The translations under genes and the position numbers were made by a program. The notes beneath the pieces are model-generated. The model had not been told where the DNA came from. It saw only the letters and a list, made by a program, of their open reading frames with translations, and did not search any database. A DNA stretch of 57,622 nt from Herbaspirillum sp. LeCh32-8 (GTDB lineage Bacteria; Pseudomonadota; Gammaproteobacteria; Burkholderiales; Burkholderiaceae_D), in the NCBI RefSeq assembly GCF_017814915.1, contig NZ_JAGIPZ010000018.1, positions 1-57,622 of the forward strand, read 5' to 3'. How positions within the stretch are numbered: the stretch's first letter is position 1; every line of letters begins with the position of its first letter. This document shows, piece after piece, positions 28,359 through 37,336 of the stretch.

Positions 28359-29570
28359 ATGAAACGTCTTGCCATTTCCATCACTTCGCCCTTGTTCGTC
28401 GTCATGCTCGGCGTGCTTGCCGCATTGCCGCCGCTGGCCATCGATATCGGCTTGCCGGCCATTCCCAATCTGCAGGCCAGCTTCGGCGTCAGCATCGGGC
28501 AGGCCACGCAGACGCTGACGGTTTTCCTGCTGGGCTTTTCGATTGGCCCTGTGCTGTTCGGGCCGCTGTCCGATCGTTACGGCCGCAAGCCGATTCTCCT
28601 GTTCGGCGTCGGGCTGTTCTCGATCGCGGCGTTCGCCTGCGCGTTTGCGTCGACCATCGACCAATTGCTGGCGGTGCGCTTTGCCCAGGGGATCGCCGCC
28701 GGCGCCGCTGCCGCGCTGCCTGCTGCGATCGTGCGGGATGTGTTCACCGGCCGTGAGGCGTTGTCGCGCCAGTCCTATGTGGCGCTGGTCACCGGCGTGG
28801 CGCCGCTGGTGGCGCCGCTGATGGGCGCAGCGTTGCTGCAGGCGGGAGACTGGAAGCTGATCTACGAATCCCTCGGCCTCCTGGGAAGCGCCTTGTTCTT
28901 CCTGGCCTTGTTCGGCTACGAGGAAACTAAGGAGCTGGCGGCAACACAAAGCCAATCCGGCAACGTGCTCAAGGCCGCCGGATCGGCCTATGCCAGCTTG
29001 CTCGGTAACCGGCACTACCTGCTCAACGCCGGCCTCCTGGCGACCACCTTCGGCACCATGTTCGCCTACATCACCGGTTCCTCGGCGGTGTTCATCGACA
29101 TGCTGGGCTTGCCCAACACGATCTACGGCGGGATCTTCGCGGTCACCGCGGCCGGCACCATCTGCGGCGCCGCCTCCAACGGTCGTCTGGTCAAGGTGCT
29201 GGGTGAGGACAAGCTGCTGCGCAGCGGCGTGTGTGGCGGCTTTGCGGTCAACGTGTTGCTGCTGGCCTGCGCGCTGCTGGGCACGCGCTCGCCGGTGCTG
29301 ATCACGGCATGCGTCTTCGGCAGCAATTTCTTCAACGGCATCGTGATGCCCAATGCGACCCACCAGGCCTTGCACTCGGTGGGCCATATCGCCGGCAGCG
29401 CGTCGGCGCTGCAACGTTCGCTGCAGTTCCTCTCCGGCGCCGGCGCCGGCGCATTGGTGGGGCTGATCGCGGGTAATCAATTGACGGGCATGGCGATCGT
29501 GATGACGCTGTGCGCCTGCGCCGGCATGGTGCTGTTGCTGCTCCGTTCCGGGCGGCAGTTGGCGCATTGA
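28359..29570 (+). CDS. Bcr/CflA-type multidrug MFS transporter
   Basis: 403 residues with 12 membrane helices. PPLAIDIGLPAIP in helix 1 and GPLSDRYGRKPILLFG in loop 2-3 are typical of the Bcr/CflA (DHA1) proton antiporters. The ATG at 28359 comes 6 bases after the third GGTACA box; the frame opens earlier at 28284 but there it overlaps the divergent IclR start. Inner membrane. Probable substrates are drugs or metabolites exported under IclR control; identity unknown. Confidence 0.92.
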   Translation: MKRLAISITSPLFVVMLGVLAALPPLAIDIGLPAIPNLQASFGVSIGQATQTLTVFLLGFSIGPVLFGPLSDRYGRKPILLFGVGLFSIAAFACAFASTIDQLLAVRFAQGIAAGAAAALPAAIVRDVFTGREALSRQSYVALVTGVAPLVAPLMGAALLQAGDWKLIYESLGLLGSALFFLALFGYEETKELAATQSQSGNVLKAAGSAYASLLGNRHYLLNAGLLATTFGTMFAYITGSSAVFIDMLGLPNTIYGGIFAVTAAGTICGAASNGRLVKVLGEDKLLRSGVCGGFAVNVLLLACALLGTRSPVLITACVFGSNFFNGIVMPNATHQALHSVGHIAGSASALQRSLQFLSGAGAGALVGLIAGNQLTGMAIVMTLCACAGMVLLLLRSGRQLAH

Positions 29571-29673
29571 TCCGGCGGGCCTGGGCCATTCTCCGGGGCG
29601 TGTTCCGATTATGCTCAAGCGAGCCCGCGAGCGGCTGCGCGACGATCAGGACTGGACACCCGGACAACAAGGA

Positions 29674-30531
29674 CTAGGGTGGTGCGGAGCCAGGAAGTCC
29701 AAAATTCTGGCCCGACAACTCAGGCCAAATATCCTCCCAGCAACAAAGGTGCGTGAAGCGCGGGATGACGGTGACGGACGGTTGCGGCGCCTGGAATCTT
29801 GCGGCATACGATCTGGCGATGGAGGCATCGATATTGTCGTCGTCACCTCCGACATAGTGTTGCTGCGCAATTGCCTGCAGCGCCGGCGAAAAATCCGCCG
29901 GATTCAATGACCCCGACAGCGGCGAAATGCGCTGCCTTCGCGTCCACTCGGCGGTATCCAGATTGCCGGCGACACTGACCAACATGCTGACGTCCTTGCG
30001 GTGGGCGGCGACAAGCGCGGCAACCGCTGCGCCGCCGGAGTAGCCGATCAGGCGGATGTTTGTCGCGCCTGCTCGCGCCTTCAATTGCCCGACGGCCAGG
30101 TCGGCGGCATCAATCACCTCCTTGGAAAAGCGATCAGAAGTCCAGTAGCGCACGCTGCAGTTGCGCCTTTCTTCTTCGCGCGTGTACTGGCAGGGACGGG
30201 CCAGATAGGCCACGGCCGTACTCGGGTCGCGCAAGGCCAGGCGCAGCGCCAGTGGATTCAGCGGCGTCGGATCGAACGAGGGCGTCGACGCATCCAGCCA
30301 AGCCAGGCCGTCGCCTTCAATGTAGATGCTCAAGCTCGCGCTCGGGATCATGCTGCGCGGCGTGAACGCGATCAGCGAAAATTTTCCTGCATCCAGCACG
30401 GAGCGGGTCCAGCCCGCATCCAGCGCCGGCTGTGCAGAACGGCTTCTGCGCAATTCCAGGTCGCGAGTCGCGCAGCCTGACAGCATCGCGGCAATCACAA
30501 GAACGGCGATTGATTGGAGTCTTCTCTTCAT
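29674..30531 (-). CDS. Lipoprotein with alpha/beta hydrolase fold
   Basis: 286 residues from MKRRLQ (30531). A type II signal peptide with lipobox MLSGC places the lipidated Cys at 20. The mature part carries a nucleophile elbow GYSGG (163-167, Ser165), a preceding strand SIYIEGDGLAWLD with the oxyanion region, and a late His in PRFTHLCCW. Cys pairs (RPCQYTREEERRNC) may form a disulphide. Membrane-anchored, facing the periplasm, perhaps an esterase. Single gene, convergent with the MFS upstream, and separated from the autotransporter by an AT-rich region. Confidence 0.85.
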   Translation of the reverse strand: MKRRLQSIAVLVIAAMLSGCATRDLELRRSRSAQPALDAGWTRSVLDAGKFSLIAFTPRSMIPSASLSIYIEGDGLAWLDASTPSFDPTPLNPLALRLALRDPSTAVAYLARPCQYTREEERRNCSVRYWTSDRFSKEVIDAADLAVGQLKARAGATNIRLIGYSGGAAVAALVAAHRKDVSMLVSVAGNLDTAEWTRRQRISPLSGSLNPADFSPALQAIAQQHYVGGDDDNIDASIARSYAARFQAPQPSVTVIPRFTHLCCWEDIWPELSGQNFGLPGSAPP

Positions 30532-30837
30532 GCCCTCAGCCAACTTCTGTTGTTCGTGTTTTTTGTTTGCATTTATCCATCATAGCCGCCACCCCGCAGC
30601 AAGAAATTTTTTCAGATTAATTATCAAATTTGTTGTTATTTGAATATGGATGGTTAACTATTTTTTAACATATCCTTACGTTTGCAAAGGCGAGTCAATA
30701 ACAAGTCTCCCGCGCCGCGATTGTTCCTGAAAGGGGCCTCCGAGAACCGGATGGTATCGGGAAACAGTATCGGTCACTGCCCGGGACGTTGAAACTTGCC
30801 GCTTGAAAACTTGATATTTCCCGGGGGGGATGCACCG
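30532..30837. other. AT-rich intergenic region upstream of the autotransporter
   Basis: 306 bases without a supported gene. From about 30595 to 30680 the composition is strikingly AT-rich for this genome (runs such as TTAATTATCAAATTTGTTG and ACTATTTTTTAACATATCC). Such islands are typical targets of nucleoid proteins and of transferred surface-protein genes. Divergent promoters for the lipoprotein and the autotransporter must lie here. Confidence 0.6.
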
Positions 30838-32493
30838 ATGACTTATGCCGTTAACCTGAAGAAAAAGCCCATTGCCATGCTGCTGGCCCGCGCGAGCGCG
30901 GTGTCATTGCTGCTGGCTTCCGTGCCTTCGCTGTCCCGGGCCGATACCGTCTTCACCTCAGGGACATGGGATGTCGGTCAGACCGCAACCAGGACGCCCA
31001 ACATCAATGGTCCGGCAAACGCGCTGCAGACCAGTTTCACCGGATATACATCGGGCCCGTACCACTATGTGCTGTACACGTTTTACGTTGGCACGTCGGG
31101 CAATTACTCTGCCACGGCAACCACGGCATCGGTCTTGAATACCAATTTCCTGCTGAGGGGCTTGTTCAGTCCGTCTAACACGGCGCCGGCGACGCCGTTG
31201 GGCAATTTCGTCGGCGCCGTCCTGGCGAGCGGCAGCGGGCCGTACTCCGGCTCGTTCTCGAACATCGCATTGACGGCCGGGCAGCAATACACATTCCTGT
31301 TGGCCTACAACATCGGCGGCGCTGCCGGCGAACTTTCCACCTTGAGAATTATCGGCCCCGGCTGTATCAGCCTGGGCACCGTCAACATGTGCGCGCGCTA
31401 TGTGGCGAATTCCAACACGGCCACCGGCAACGGCTACGCCCTGGGTGCAGCCCAGGTGATCGATGCCAACCAGAATCTGCTGAACTATTTCCAGCAGTTC
31501 AACGGCAATCAACAGGCGACGGCGAACGCGACTGCGCAAACCTTGCCGTTGCTGACCGGCGGCTCGACTGCGGTCGTGCGCGGGACGATGAACAGCATCG
31601 GCAACATCGTTCAGGCGCGTATCGGCGCTGTGACCGGCCGTGCTTCGGGTGATAGCTTCCTGGGCGACCAGTACGTCTGGATCAAGCCATTCGGCTCCCA
31701 CGCCAATCAGGGCAACCGTGACGGCGTCGCCGGATACAAAGCGGAGACCTACGGCATGGTCGGCGGCGTCGATGGCATGGTGTCGCCCAAGTTGCGCGCC
31801 GGCGGCGCCTTCGCTTATGCGACCAGCAACATCAACGGCAACTCGACCGTCGCGCCCCAGAGCAACAGCGTCGACATCTACCAGCTGATCGGCTATGGCA
31901 GCTATGCGCTGGATGAGCGCAGCGCCGTCAACTTCCAGGCAGATGCGGGCCTGAACAAGAACAAGGGCAATCGCCAGCTGCCCTTTACCTCCACCGCCGC
32001 CGCTTCCAGCTACAACAGCCTGACTGCGCACGTCGGCAGCAGCCTGGAGCGACGCTACGCCCTCTCCGAGGCCAGCATCTTCACGCCCTCTGTGCGCGTC
32101 GACTACACCTGGATCAGGGACAAAGCCTACAGCGAAACCGGCGCCGGCGTGTTTAACCTGAACGTCAACAGTCGCACCGCACAAAGCCTGATTCTCGGCG
32201 TCGACGGAAAAGTCTCCCATCAGCTCAACGACCAGACCACCTTGATTGCGAACCTGGGCATCGGCTACGACGCGCTCAGCAAGCAGGATTCGATCACCGC
32301 AGCCTATGCCGGCGCGGCCGGCGCGGCATTTACCACCTATGGAATGTCGACCACCCCGTGGGTGTCGCGCGGCGGCTTCGGCATGGTGTATCGATTGAAG
32401 AACGGACTGGAAATCACTGGTCGCTATGACGCCGAATTCCGCGAGAGCTTCATCAACCAGACCGCATCGGCAAATCTGCGCTGGGCGTTCTGA
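30838..32493 (+). CDS. Autotransporter (type Va) with short passenger
   Basis: 551 residues. The ATG at 30838 follows a G-rich ribosome site (GGGGGGGA) by 7 bases; the frame is open from 30796. Signal peptide to about residue 35 (SLSRA-DT). The passenger is only about 150-200 residues, rich in Thr, Gly and Ser, with beta-sandwich character and two Cys (GCISLGTVNMC), unlike the usual long beta-helix. After a helical linker (about 205-262) comes the 12-strand beta barrel (about 275-551; YVWIKPFG at its start, ending LRWAF with the terminal Phe needed for outer-membrane insertion). Surface display or release of a small adhesive or binding domain is likely. Confidence 0.88.
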   Translation: MTYAVNLKKKPIAMLLARASAVSLLLASVPSLSRADTVFTSGTWDVGQTATRTPNINGPANALQTSFTGYTSGPYHYVLYTFYVGTSGNYSATATTASVLNTNFLLRGLFSPSNTAPATPLGNFVGAVLASGSGPYSGSFSNIALTAGQQYTFLLAYNIGGAAGELSTLRIIGPGCISLGTVNMCARYVANSNTATGNGYALGAAQVIDANQNLLNYFQQFNGNQQATANATAQTLPLLTGGSTAVVRGTMNSIGNIVQARIGAVTGRASGDSFLGDQYVWIKPFGSHANQGNRDGVAGYKAETYGMVGGVDGMVSPKLRAGGAFAYATSNINGNSTVAPQSNSVDIYQLIGYGSYALDERSAVNFQADAGLNKNKGNRQLPFTSTAAASSYNSLTAHVGSSLERRYALSEASIFTPSVRVDYTWIRDKAYSETGAGVFNLNVNSRTAQSLILGVDGKVSHQLNDQTTLIANLGIGYDALSKQDSITAAYAGAAGAAFTTYGMSTTPWVSRGGFGMVYRLKNGLEITGRYDAEFRESFINQTASANLRWAF

Positions 32494-32544
32494 CCGGATT
32501 GCGGACATCCTGCGCACAGTCACGCCGACCGTGCGCTGAAGTTG

Positions 32545-32573
32545 AAAAGGCCACCCAGGAGGTGGCCTTTTCG
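32545..32573 (+). terminator. Rho-independent terminator
   Basis: Perfect 11-base stem AAAAGGCCACC/GGTGGCCTTTT with a 5-base loop, 52 bases after the autotransporter stop. The symmetric A/T flanks could also serve the leftward gene. Confidence 0.8.
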
Positions 32574-32657
32574 TTGGCGCTGAGTCAGCTGCGATGGTGT
32601 TTCAGCAGCGCATCAAGGCGCTCTGCGGATCATCTCTGTCGGCGCGATCTGAGCGCC

Positions 32658-33581
32658 TCAGACGAACGGATCCGTGACGATGTGCTGCCCCAGCATGAAG
32701 GCATCGGCAACATGGCGCAGCGGCGCCACGTCGACGTCGCAAGCCCTGTGTCGGATCAGGCCCGAAAAGTGCCGGTAGAGCGACGGGTATTCCCCCTCCT
32801 CGGGCAGTTCCTGCCGGGATTGGTTGATCCAGAGCTCGTGGCCGCCCTTCTTGAGATGGAGATGGGCATCGTCTGTGTCAATCAGGATGTCCCATGTCTG
32901 CTCCCCGGTCTGCCGCCAATCGAAGTCTGCATGCACCTTCGTTCCCGCGCTATCGGTGAACGACAATTGCGCCGCGATCGGAGTCTGGCGGTTGGCCGGG
33001 AATTCCAGGGCAGCCTGTTGCAGGAAAATCTGCTCGGGAAGGATCTCGGTGACGATCGAAAGCGCATTGATGCCCGGATCGAAAACGCCCAGGCCGCCCG
33101 GCTGCCAGATCCACTCCTGATCCGGATGCCAATGACGCACGTCTTCCCGCCAGATCACCTTCACTTGGCGGGGCGGATGCTCAAGCAGATAGTTTTTCAA
33201 CACCTGCACGCCCGGGGCATGCCGCGAATGCCAGCTGGCAAACAGCGTGACCGCATGGCTGGCCGCCAGCTCCCTCAGCGACTCGACCTCGGACAGCGTG
33301 GCGCCAGGCGGCTTTTCCAGGAAGACGCTTTTCCCCGCGCGTATCGCCAGGCGAGCTGCCTCGTAGCGATACTGGGGCGGCATGCACAAGGAGACGGCGT
33401 CGATATCTGTACGCGCCGCGAGCATTTCCTCGATGTTCCTGAAGGCCGCAATGCCGTCGATGGTGTGGTTGCGGCTGGCCGTGGCCACCAGCTCGAAATC
33501 CGGGTTGGCGACGATCGCCGGAAGATGCTGGTCGTAGACGATTTTTCCAACGCCGGCGATGGCAATTTTCAATGCTTTCAT
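32658..33581 (-). CDS. D-galactose / L-arabinose 1-dehydrogenase (Gfo/Idh/MocA family)
   Basis: 307 residues. Rossmann motif GVGKI at 10-14, then LEKPPGATLSE and a long segment EDVRHWHPDQEWIWQPGGLG with FDPGINALSI that is characteristic of bacterial NAD(P)-dependent galactose 1-dehydrogenase and the related L-arabinose 1-dehydrogenase of Azospirillum. These oxidise the sugar to the lactone at the head of the non-phosphorylative pathway. Start at 33581 after a GGGAG site; the frame opens at 33617. It follows an aldo/keto reductase gene by 35 bases in the same direction. No lactonase or dehydratase gene is nearby, so the rest of the pathway is elsewhere. Confidence 0.88.
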   Translation of the reverse strand: MKALKIAIAGVGKIVYDQHLPAIVANPDFELVATASRNHTIDGIAAFRNIEEMLAARTDIDAVSLCMPPQYRYEAARLAIRAGKSVFLEKPPGATLSEVESLRELAASHAVTLFASWHSRHAPGVQVLKNYLLEHPPRQVKVIWREDVRHWHPDQEWIWQPGGLGVFDPGINALSIVTEILPEQIFLQQAALEFPANRQTPIAAQLSFTDSAGTKVHADFDWRQTGEQTWDILIDTDDAHLHLKKGGHELWINQSRQELPEEGEYPSLYRHFSGLIRHRACDVDVAPLRHVADAFMLGQHIVTDPFV

Positions 33582-33616
33582 GGTCTCCCTTTGGTCTGGT
33601 TGTATTTGCGATTGCA

Positions 33617-34603
33617 TTACCAGCGTTGATGAACGTAAGGCGCGATGTCCTGCAGATAAATCTGCGCAAGCTCGTGCATCACCGGCGCCGGGATGGCCGG
33701 CAAGCTGCTTGCCGCGCTGTTGGCACCGGCTTGCTGCGCGTTCTTCGCCCCGGGAATGACCGTCGTCACGCCGCTCTCCATCAGGATCCAGCGCAGCGCG
33801 AACTGCGCCATCGGCACACCCTCCGGAACCAGTTTGCGTATCTTTTCCACCGCGCCTAACGCCACTTCATAGGGAACGCCCGAGAAGGTCTCGCCGACGT
33901 CGAAGGCTTCTCCATGGCGGTTGAAGTGGCGGTGGTCGTCGACCGAGAAGGTGGTGTCGGCCGACATCTTTCCGGTCAGCAGGCCGGACGCCAGCGGCAC
34001 CCGCGCAATGACCGCGACGCCGCGGCGTTTCGCTTCGTCGAGGAAGAGCTTTGCGGGGCGCTGCCTGAATAGGTTGAAGATGATCTGGATGGATTTCACA
34101 TTCGGGTACTCGAGAGCCTTGAGCGCCTCCTCCACCTTCTCGACCGAGACGCCGTAGTGTCGGATCTTGCCGGCGGCGACCAGATCGTCCATATAGCCGA
34201 AGACTTCCTGTTGATAATAGATCTCCGGCGGCGGGCAATGCAATTGCACCAGGTCCAGGCAATCCACGTTCAGGTTGACCAGTGAACGTTCGACGAACGC
34301 AGCCAGGTTCTCCCTGGTGTATCCGCTCGCGATGTGCGGCGACAACCTGCGGCCGGCCTTGGTTGCCACGAAGGGCCTCGGACCGCCGCGTTGCCTGAGG
34401 ACGTCCGCGATGAGTTGCTCGGAGCGGCCGTCGCCGTAGACGTCGGCTGTGTCGATGAATGACACTCCCGTATCGAGCGCGGCGTTCAACGCCGCCTTGG
34501 CATCCTGGCTGGAGACGTCGCCCCAAGCGCCGCCGATGGCCCAGGCGCCGAATCCGACCTCTGACACGTCGACGCCGGTACTGCCGAAAGTTCTGTATTT
34601 CAT
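33617..34603 (-). CDS. Aldo/keto reductase
   Basis: 328 residues of a TIM-barrel NADPH-dependent oxidoreductase. Catalytic tetrad visible: Asp and Tyr in FIDTADVYGDG, Lys in VATKAG, His in LVQLHCPP. The C-terminal cofactor part includes TVIPGAKN. Cytosolic. First gene of a two-gene unit with the galactose/arabinose dehydrogenase, so it probably reduces or oxidises a related sugar or sugar aldehyde; sugar dehydrogenase activity in this family is known. Divergent from a LysR regulator with a palindrome between. Confidence 0.92.
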   Translation of the reverse strand: MKYRTFGSTGVDVSEVGFGAWAIGGAWGDVSSQDAKAALNAALDTGVSFIDTADVYGDGRSEQLIADVLRQRGGPRPFVATKAGRRLSPHIASGYTRENLAAFVERSLVNLNVDCLDLVQLHCPPPEIYYQQEVFGYMDDLVAAGKIRHYGVSVEKVEEALKALEYPNVKSIQIIFNLFRQRPAKLFLDEAKRRGVAVIARVPLASGLLTGKMSADTTFSVDDHRHFNRHGEAFDVGETFSGVPYEVALGAVEKIRKLVPEGVPMAQFALRWILMESGVTTVIPGAKNAQQAGANSAASSLPAIPAPVMHELAQIYLQDIAPYVHQRW

Positions 34604-34706
34604 CTTGCTGCTTCCTTTGCGTTAAGCCATGCACGGCGCTACCGCCGGTCTTGGCGGCCAGACTGCATTTATACCCCGCGCCCGGGGACTGCGCTGATGG
34701 TTTAAC

Positions 34707-34725
34707 ATGAATGCAGTTAATTCAT
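34707..34725. promoter_or_regulatory. Candidate LysR binding site
   Basis: Perfect inverted repeat ATGAAT-N7-ATTCAT in the 142-base gap between the aldo/keto reductase and LysR genes; another ATTCAT half occurs near 34739. LysR regulators usually bind dyads of this size between divergent genes. Confidence 0.55.
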
Positions 34726-34745
34726 GAAGTGATTGGAATTCATTC

Positions 34746-35663
34746 ATGTCCATGTTGGACCACGTCGATTTCTCCGACCTGCGCGTATTCGTCACGATTT
34801 TGCGCGCCGGCAGCTTCAAGGCGGCTGCGATTCAGTTGGGTCTGACCCCATCGGCCGCCAGTCACGCCATGAAGCGCCTGGAAGAGAAGCTTTCGACCCG
34901 GCTGCTGTACCGCTCAAGCCGTGCGATCTCGCCAACGGCGGCAGGCGCCGAGCTGGCCGCGCAATTGGAGGAGGGGTTTGAAAAAATAGGCGCCGCGTTG
35001 GGCAAGATCGAAACGTCCGCGGCCGGCAGTCTCGGCGAGTTGCGCATCAATGTCTTCGCCGACGCAGCTCACTTGCTGGTGGAGCCCGCTCTGCCCGAGT
35101 TCGTGCGCCAATGTCCCAGCGTCAAGCTGACTGTCGTGGTCGACGACAAGCCGATCGATATCGTCAGCGAAGGCTATGACGCGGGCATACGCTACGGTCA
35201 CTATGTGCCGGAAGGCATGGTGACCGCGCCGCTGACACGCGCCCATCAATGGGTGGCTGCCGCCTCCCCGCTCTATCTCGAGCGGCATGGCCGCCCCGTT
35301 CAGCCGGAAGACCTGGCGCGCCACAATTGCCTCCAGCTGCTCCTGGGCGACAACTCCAGCTACAAATGGGAGTTCGGCAAAGGTCGGCGCAAGCAGAAAA
35401 TCCGGGTGCCGGGTCTGGTGACAATCAACAACACGGCCGCGACCATCGCGGCTGCAACGGCCGGAGTCGGGATTGCTTATCTGCTGGAGGCAAGAATCAG
35501 GAAGGAAATCAGGGAGGGATTGCTGGAGGTCATCTTGCCGGAATTCGCCGCGCCCAGCGAGCCTTTCCATATGTACTACAGCAGCAGGCGCCATGCGCAT
35601 CCGGCATTGCGCAAGCTGATCGACATCATTCGTCTCCAGAACGGACTTGCCAAGCTGCGTTAG
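34746..35663 (+). CDS. LysR family transcriptional regulator
   Basis: 305 residues. Winged helix at about 8-66 (LRVFVTILRAGSFKAAAIQL, TPSAASHAMKRLEEKLSTRLL) and a periplasmic-binding-protein-like effector domain (about 95-300) starting with LGELRINVFADAAHLL. Divergent from the aldo/keto reductase and galactose/arabinose dehydrogenase pair, so it is their probable regulator. Effector unknown, perhaps a sugar or lactone. Confidence 0.93.
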   Translation: MSMLDHVDFSDLRVFVTILRAGSFKAAAIQLGLTPSAASHAMKRLEEKLSTRLLYRSSRAISPTAAGAELAAQLEEGFEKIGAALGKIETSAAGSLGELRINVFADAAHLLVEPALPEFVRQCPSVKLTVVVDDKPIDIVSEGYDAGIRYGHYVPEGMVTAPLTRAHQWVAAASPLYLERHGRPVQPEDLARHNCLQLLLGDNSSYKWEFGKGRRKQKIRVPGLVTINNTAATIAAATAGVGIAYLLEARIRKEIREGLLEVILPEFAAPSEPFHMYYSSRRHAHPALRKLIDIIRLQNGLAKLR

Positions 35664-35860
35664 CCGCGCCGCAAGCCTGGTGCGGTTGCCGACGGCACTT
35701 TTCGACCCAACGCGGCGAATGTTTTTCTGCCTGGTTTGGCGGCCCGGCCGACAAGCATCCTATCCTGGTCAAATCGACATAGTCGTGCTGGATCCGAAGC
35801 AACGTTAAAATGTCGGTTGATACGCCCCCTTATCCGAGAAACAACTCTTCGCATAGATCA

Positions 35861-37051
35861 ATGAACCAAGCACAATCCCCCTATCCCGCCAATATCGATG
35901 CCTTCAAGCAGGTGGTCTCAGACTTCAAGGCCAGCGCCGGCTACAAGGAGCCGCTGCTGTTCGCCGTAGGCAGCCGCGTCTTTACTGGCAACGGTACGCT
36001 CGCCTCCGTGCGCTATCCTGTCGTGAACGGCCCGGGCCAGAACACGGCAAGCGCGGCTATCTGGATGAAGGTGCTGGGCGTCACCCCTGCCGGCGTGCAG
36101 AATATCTCTGTGTCCGCAGCGCAACTGACGGAGATCCTGGCCTATTTCGCCCCGTTCAAGAATGACGGGAAATATCATGGCAACGTCATCGCGCTTGAAC
36201 AAGCGCTGGAGGCTTGCAAGTCCGGCCCGGCCAATCGCATTGTCATCACTTTCATCTTTGATGACATCGATCCCCAAGGCGTGGAAGACAGCACCCTGAA
36301 GCTGTATGGCCTGAGCCATCGCTGCTTCAAGCCGAACCAGCTGAATCTGACCAAGGTCTTCACCAAGCTGCCCAATGTCGCCTGGGTTGGCGACACGCCG
36401 ATGGACGCCGATGAGGTTGAGCAGTCGCTGTTGTCCGCGGCCTTTGGTGATGGAAACTTCGCACCGCACATGGTCGACAAGTTCCCGCTCTATGTACACC
36501 GCATCAACTCCCTGAAGATGGGCGTGCGCATCACCGACCAGCACAAGGTGCGTCTGGGCGCCTACCTGGGTGAGGGTACCACGCTGATGCCTGGCGCCAG
36601 CTACATCAATTTCAACGCCGGCACCGAAGGCGCTTCCATGGTGGAAGGCCGCATCAGCTCCTCCGTGTTCGTCGGCGCAGGTACCGACATCGGCGGTGGC
36701 GCCTCCACCCTGGGCGTCCTGTCCGGCGGCAACAACGTGTTCATTTCCCTGGGCCGCAACTGCCTGCTGGAAGTGAACTCCGCCTTGGGCATTCCCGTGG
36801 GCGATGCCGTTATCGTGGCTGCGGAGACGGCCGTCATGGCATCGTCCCGTGTCTCGGTGCAAATTGACGGTCACCCGCTGAACGGGAAGGTCGTGAAGGC
36901 AGCGGAGCTAGTGGGTATCAATGCAGCGACTTTCCGCCGCAATGACGTGACGGGCGTCCTCGAAGTGATTCGTACCGGTCGCAATATCGACTTCGCCAAG
37001 AAATTGGAAGACGGTGAAGATATCTTGAACAGCGACTTGCACAAGAACTGA
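35861..37051 (+). CDS. dapD: Tetrahydrodipicolinate N-succinyltransferase
   Basis: About 396 residues from MNQAQS (35861); an alternative start at 35810 would add 17 residues. It transfers a succinyl group from succinyl-CoA to tetrahydrodipicolinate in the lysine/diaminopimelate pathway. The C-terminal half carries left-handed beta-helix hexapeptide repeats (VRLGAYLGEGTTLMPGAS, then GRISSSVFVGAGTDIGGGAS) and an N-terminal alpha/beta domain of the longer DapD type. The catalytic region around GTEGASMVEGRI is intact. No other dap gene is adjacent. A good terminator follows 30 bases after the stop. Confidence 0.9.
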   Translation: MNQAQSPYPANIDAFKQVVSDFKASAGYKEPLLFAVGSRVFTGNGTLASVRYPVVNGPGQNTASAAIWMKVLGVTPAGVQNISVSAAQLTEILAYFAPFKNDGKYHGNVIALEQALEACKSGPANRIVITFIFDDIDPQGVEDSTLKLYGLSHRCFKPNQLNLTKVFTKLPNVAWVGDTPMDADEVEQSLLSAAFGDGNFAPHMVDKFPLYVHRINSLKMGVRITDQHKVRLGAYLGEGTTLMPGASYINFNAGTEGASMVEGRISSSVFVGAGTDIGGGASTLGVLSGGNNVFISLGRNCLLEVNSALGIPVGDAVIVAAETAVMASSRVSVQIDGHPLNGKVVKAAELVGINAATFRRNDVTGVLEVIRTGRNIDFAKKLEDGEDILNSDLHKN

Positions 37052-37081
37052 CGGATACGAGGTTTGATCCGTCCGGTCATG

Positions 37082-37110
37082 AAAAAGCCCCTTAGTCAGG
37101 GGCTTTTTTA
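37082..37110 (+). terminator. Rho-independent terminator of dapD
   Basis: Stem AAAAAGCCCC/GGGGCTTTTT with a 7-base loop TTAGTCA and further T residues. Confidence 0.9.
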
Positions 37111-37234
37111 TTTTCCTTGGAATCGCGATCACACCCATCGTGGGCTACGGTCGTATGCCGTTCGTCGGCCTTCTCCTTGTGACATATCTGCTGCCAGTGG
37201 CGGGCATTTGCAGCAATCTCATTGCCGGCATTGA

Positions 37235-37265
37235 AAAGGCCGCTCTTCCCTTGGTGGCGGCCTTT
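37235..37265 (-). terminator. Leftward terminator of amt
   Basis: Stem AAAGGCCGC/GCGGCCTTT with a 13-base loop; leftward it ends TTTTC. It lies about 70 bases after the amt stop. Confidence 0.65.
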
Positions 37266-37336
37266 CCGTCGGAGCTTGTCCTGTGCGATCGTGCGTTCAG
37301 CGCCGTATCAAGGAATCAGGCTGGCGCTACTGATCG

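Noticed and set aside
30958..32523. A 521-codon leftward frame opposite the autotransporter gene
   Set aside because: Antisense of a coding region with strong third-position bias; no motif, and the rightward product has signal peptide and barrel.
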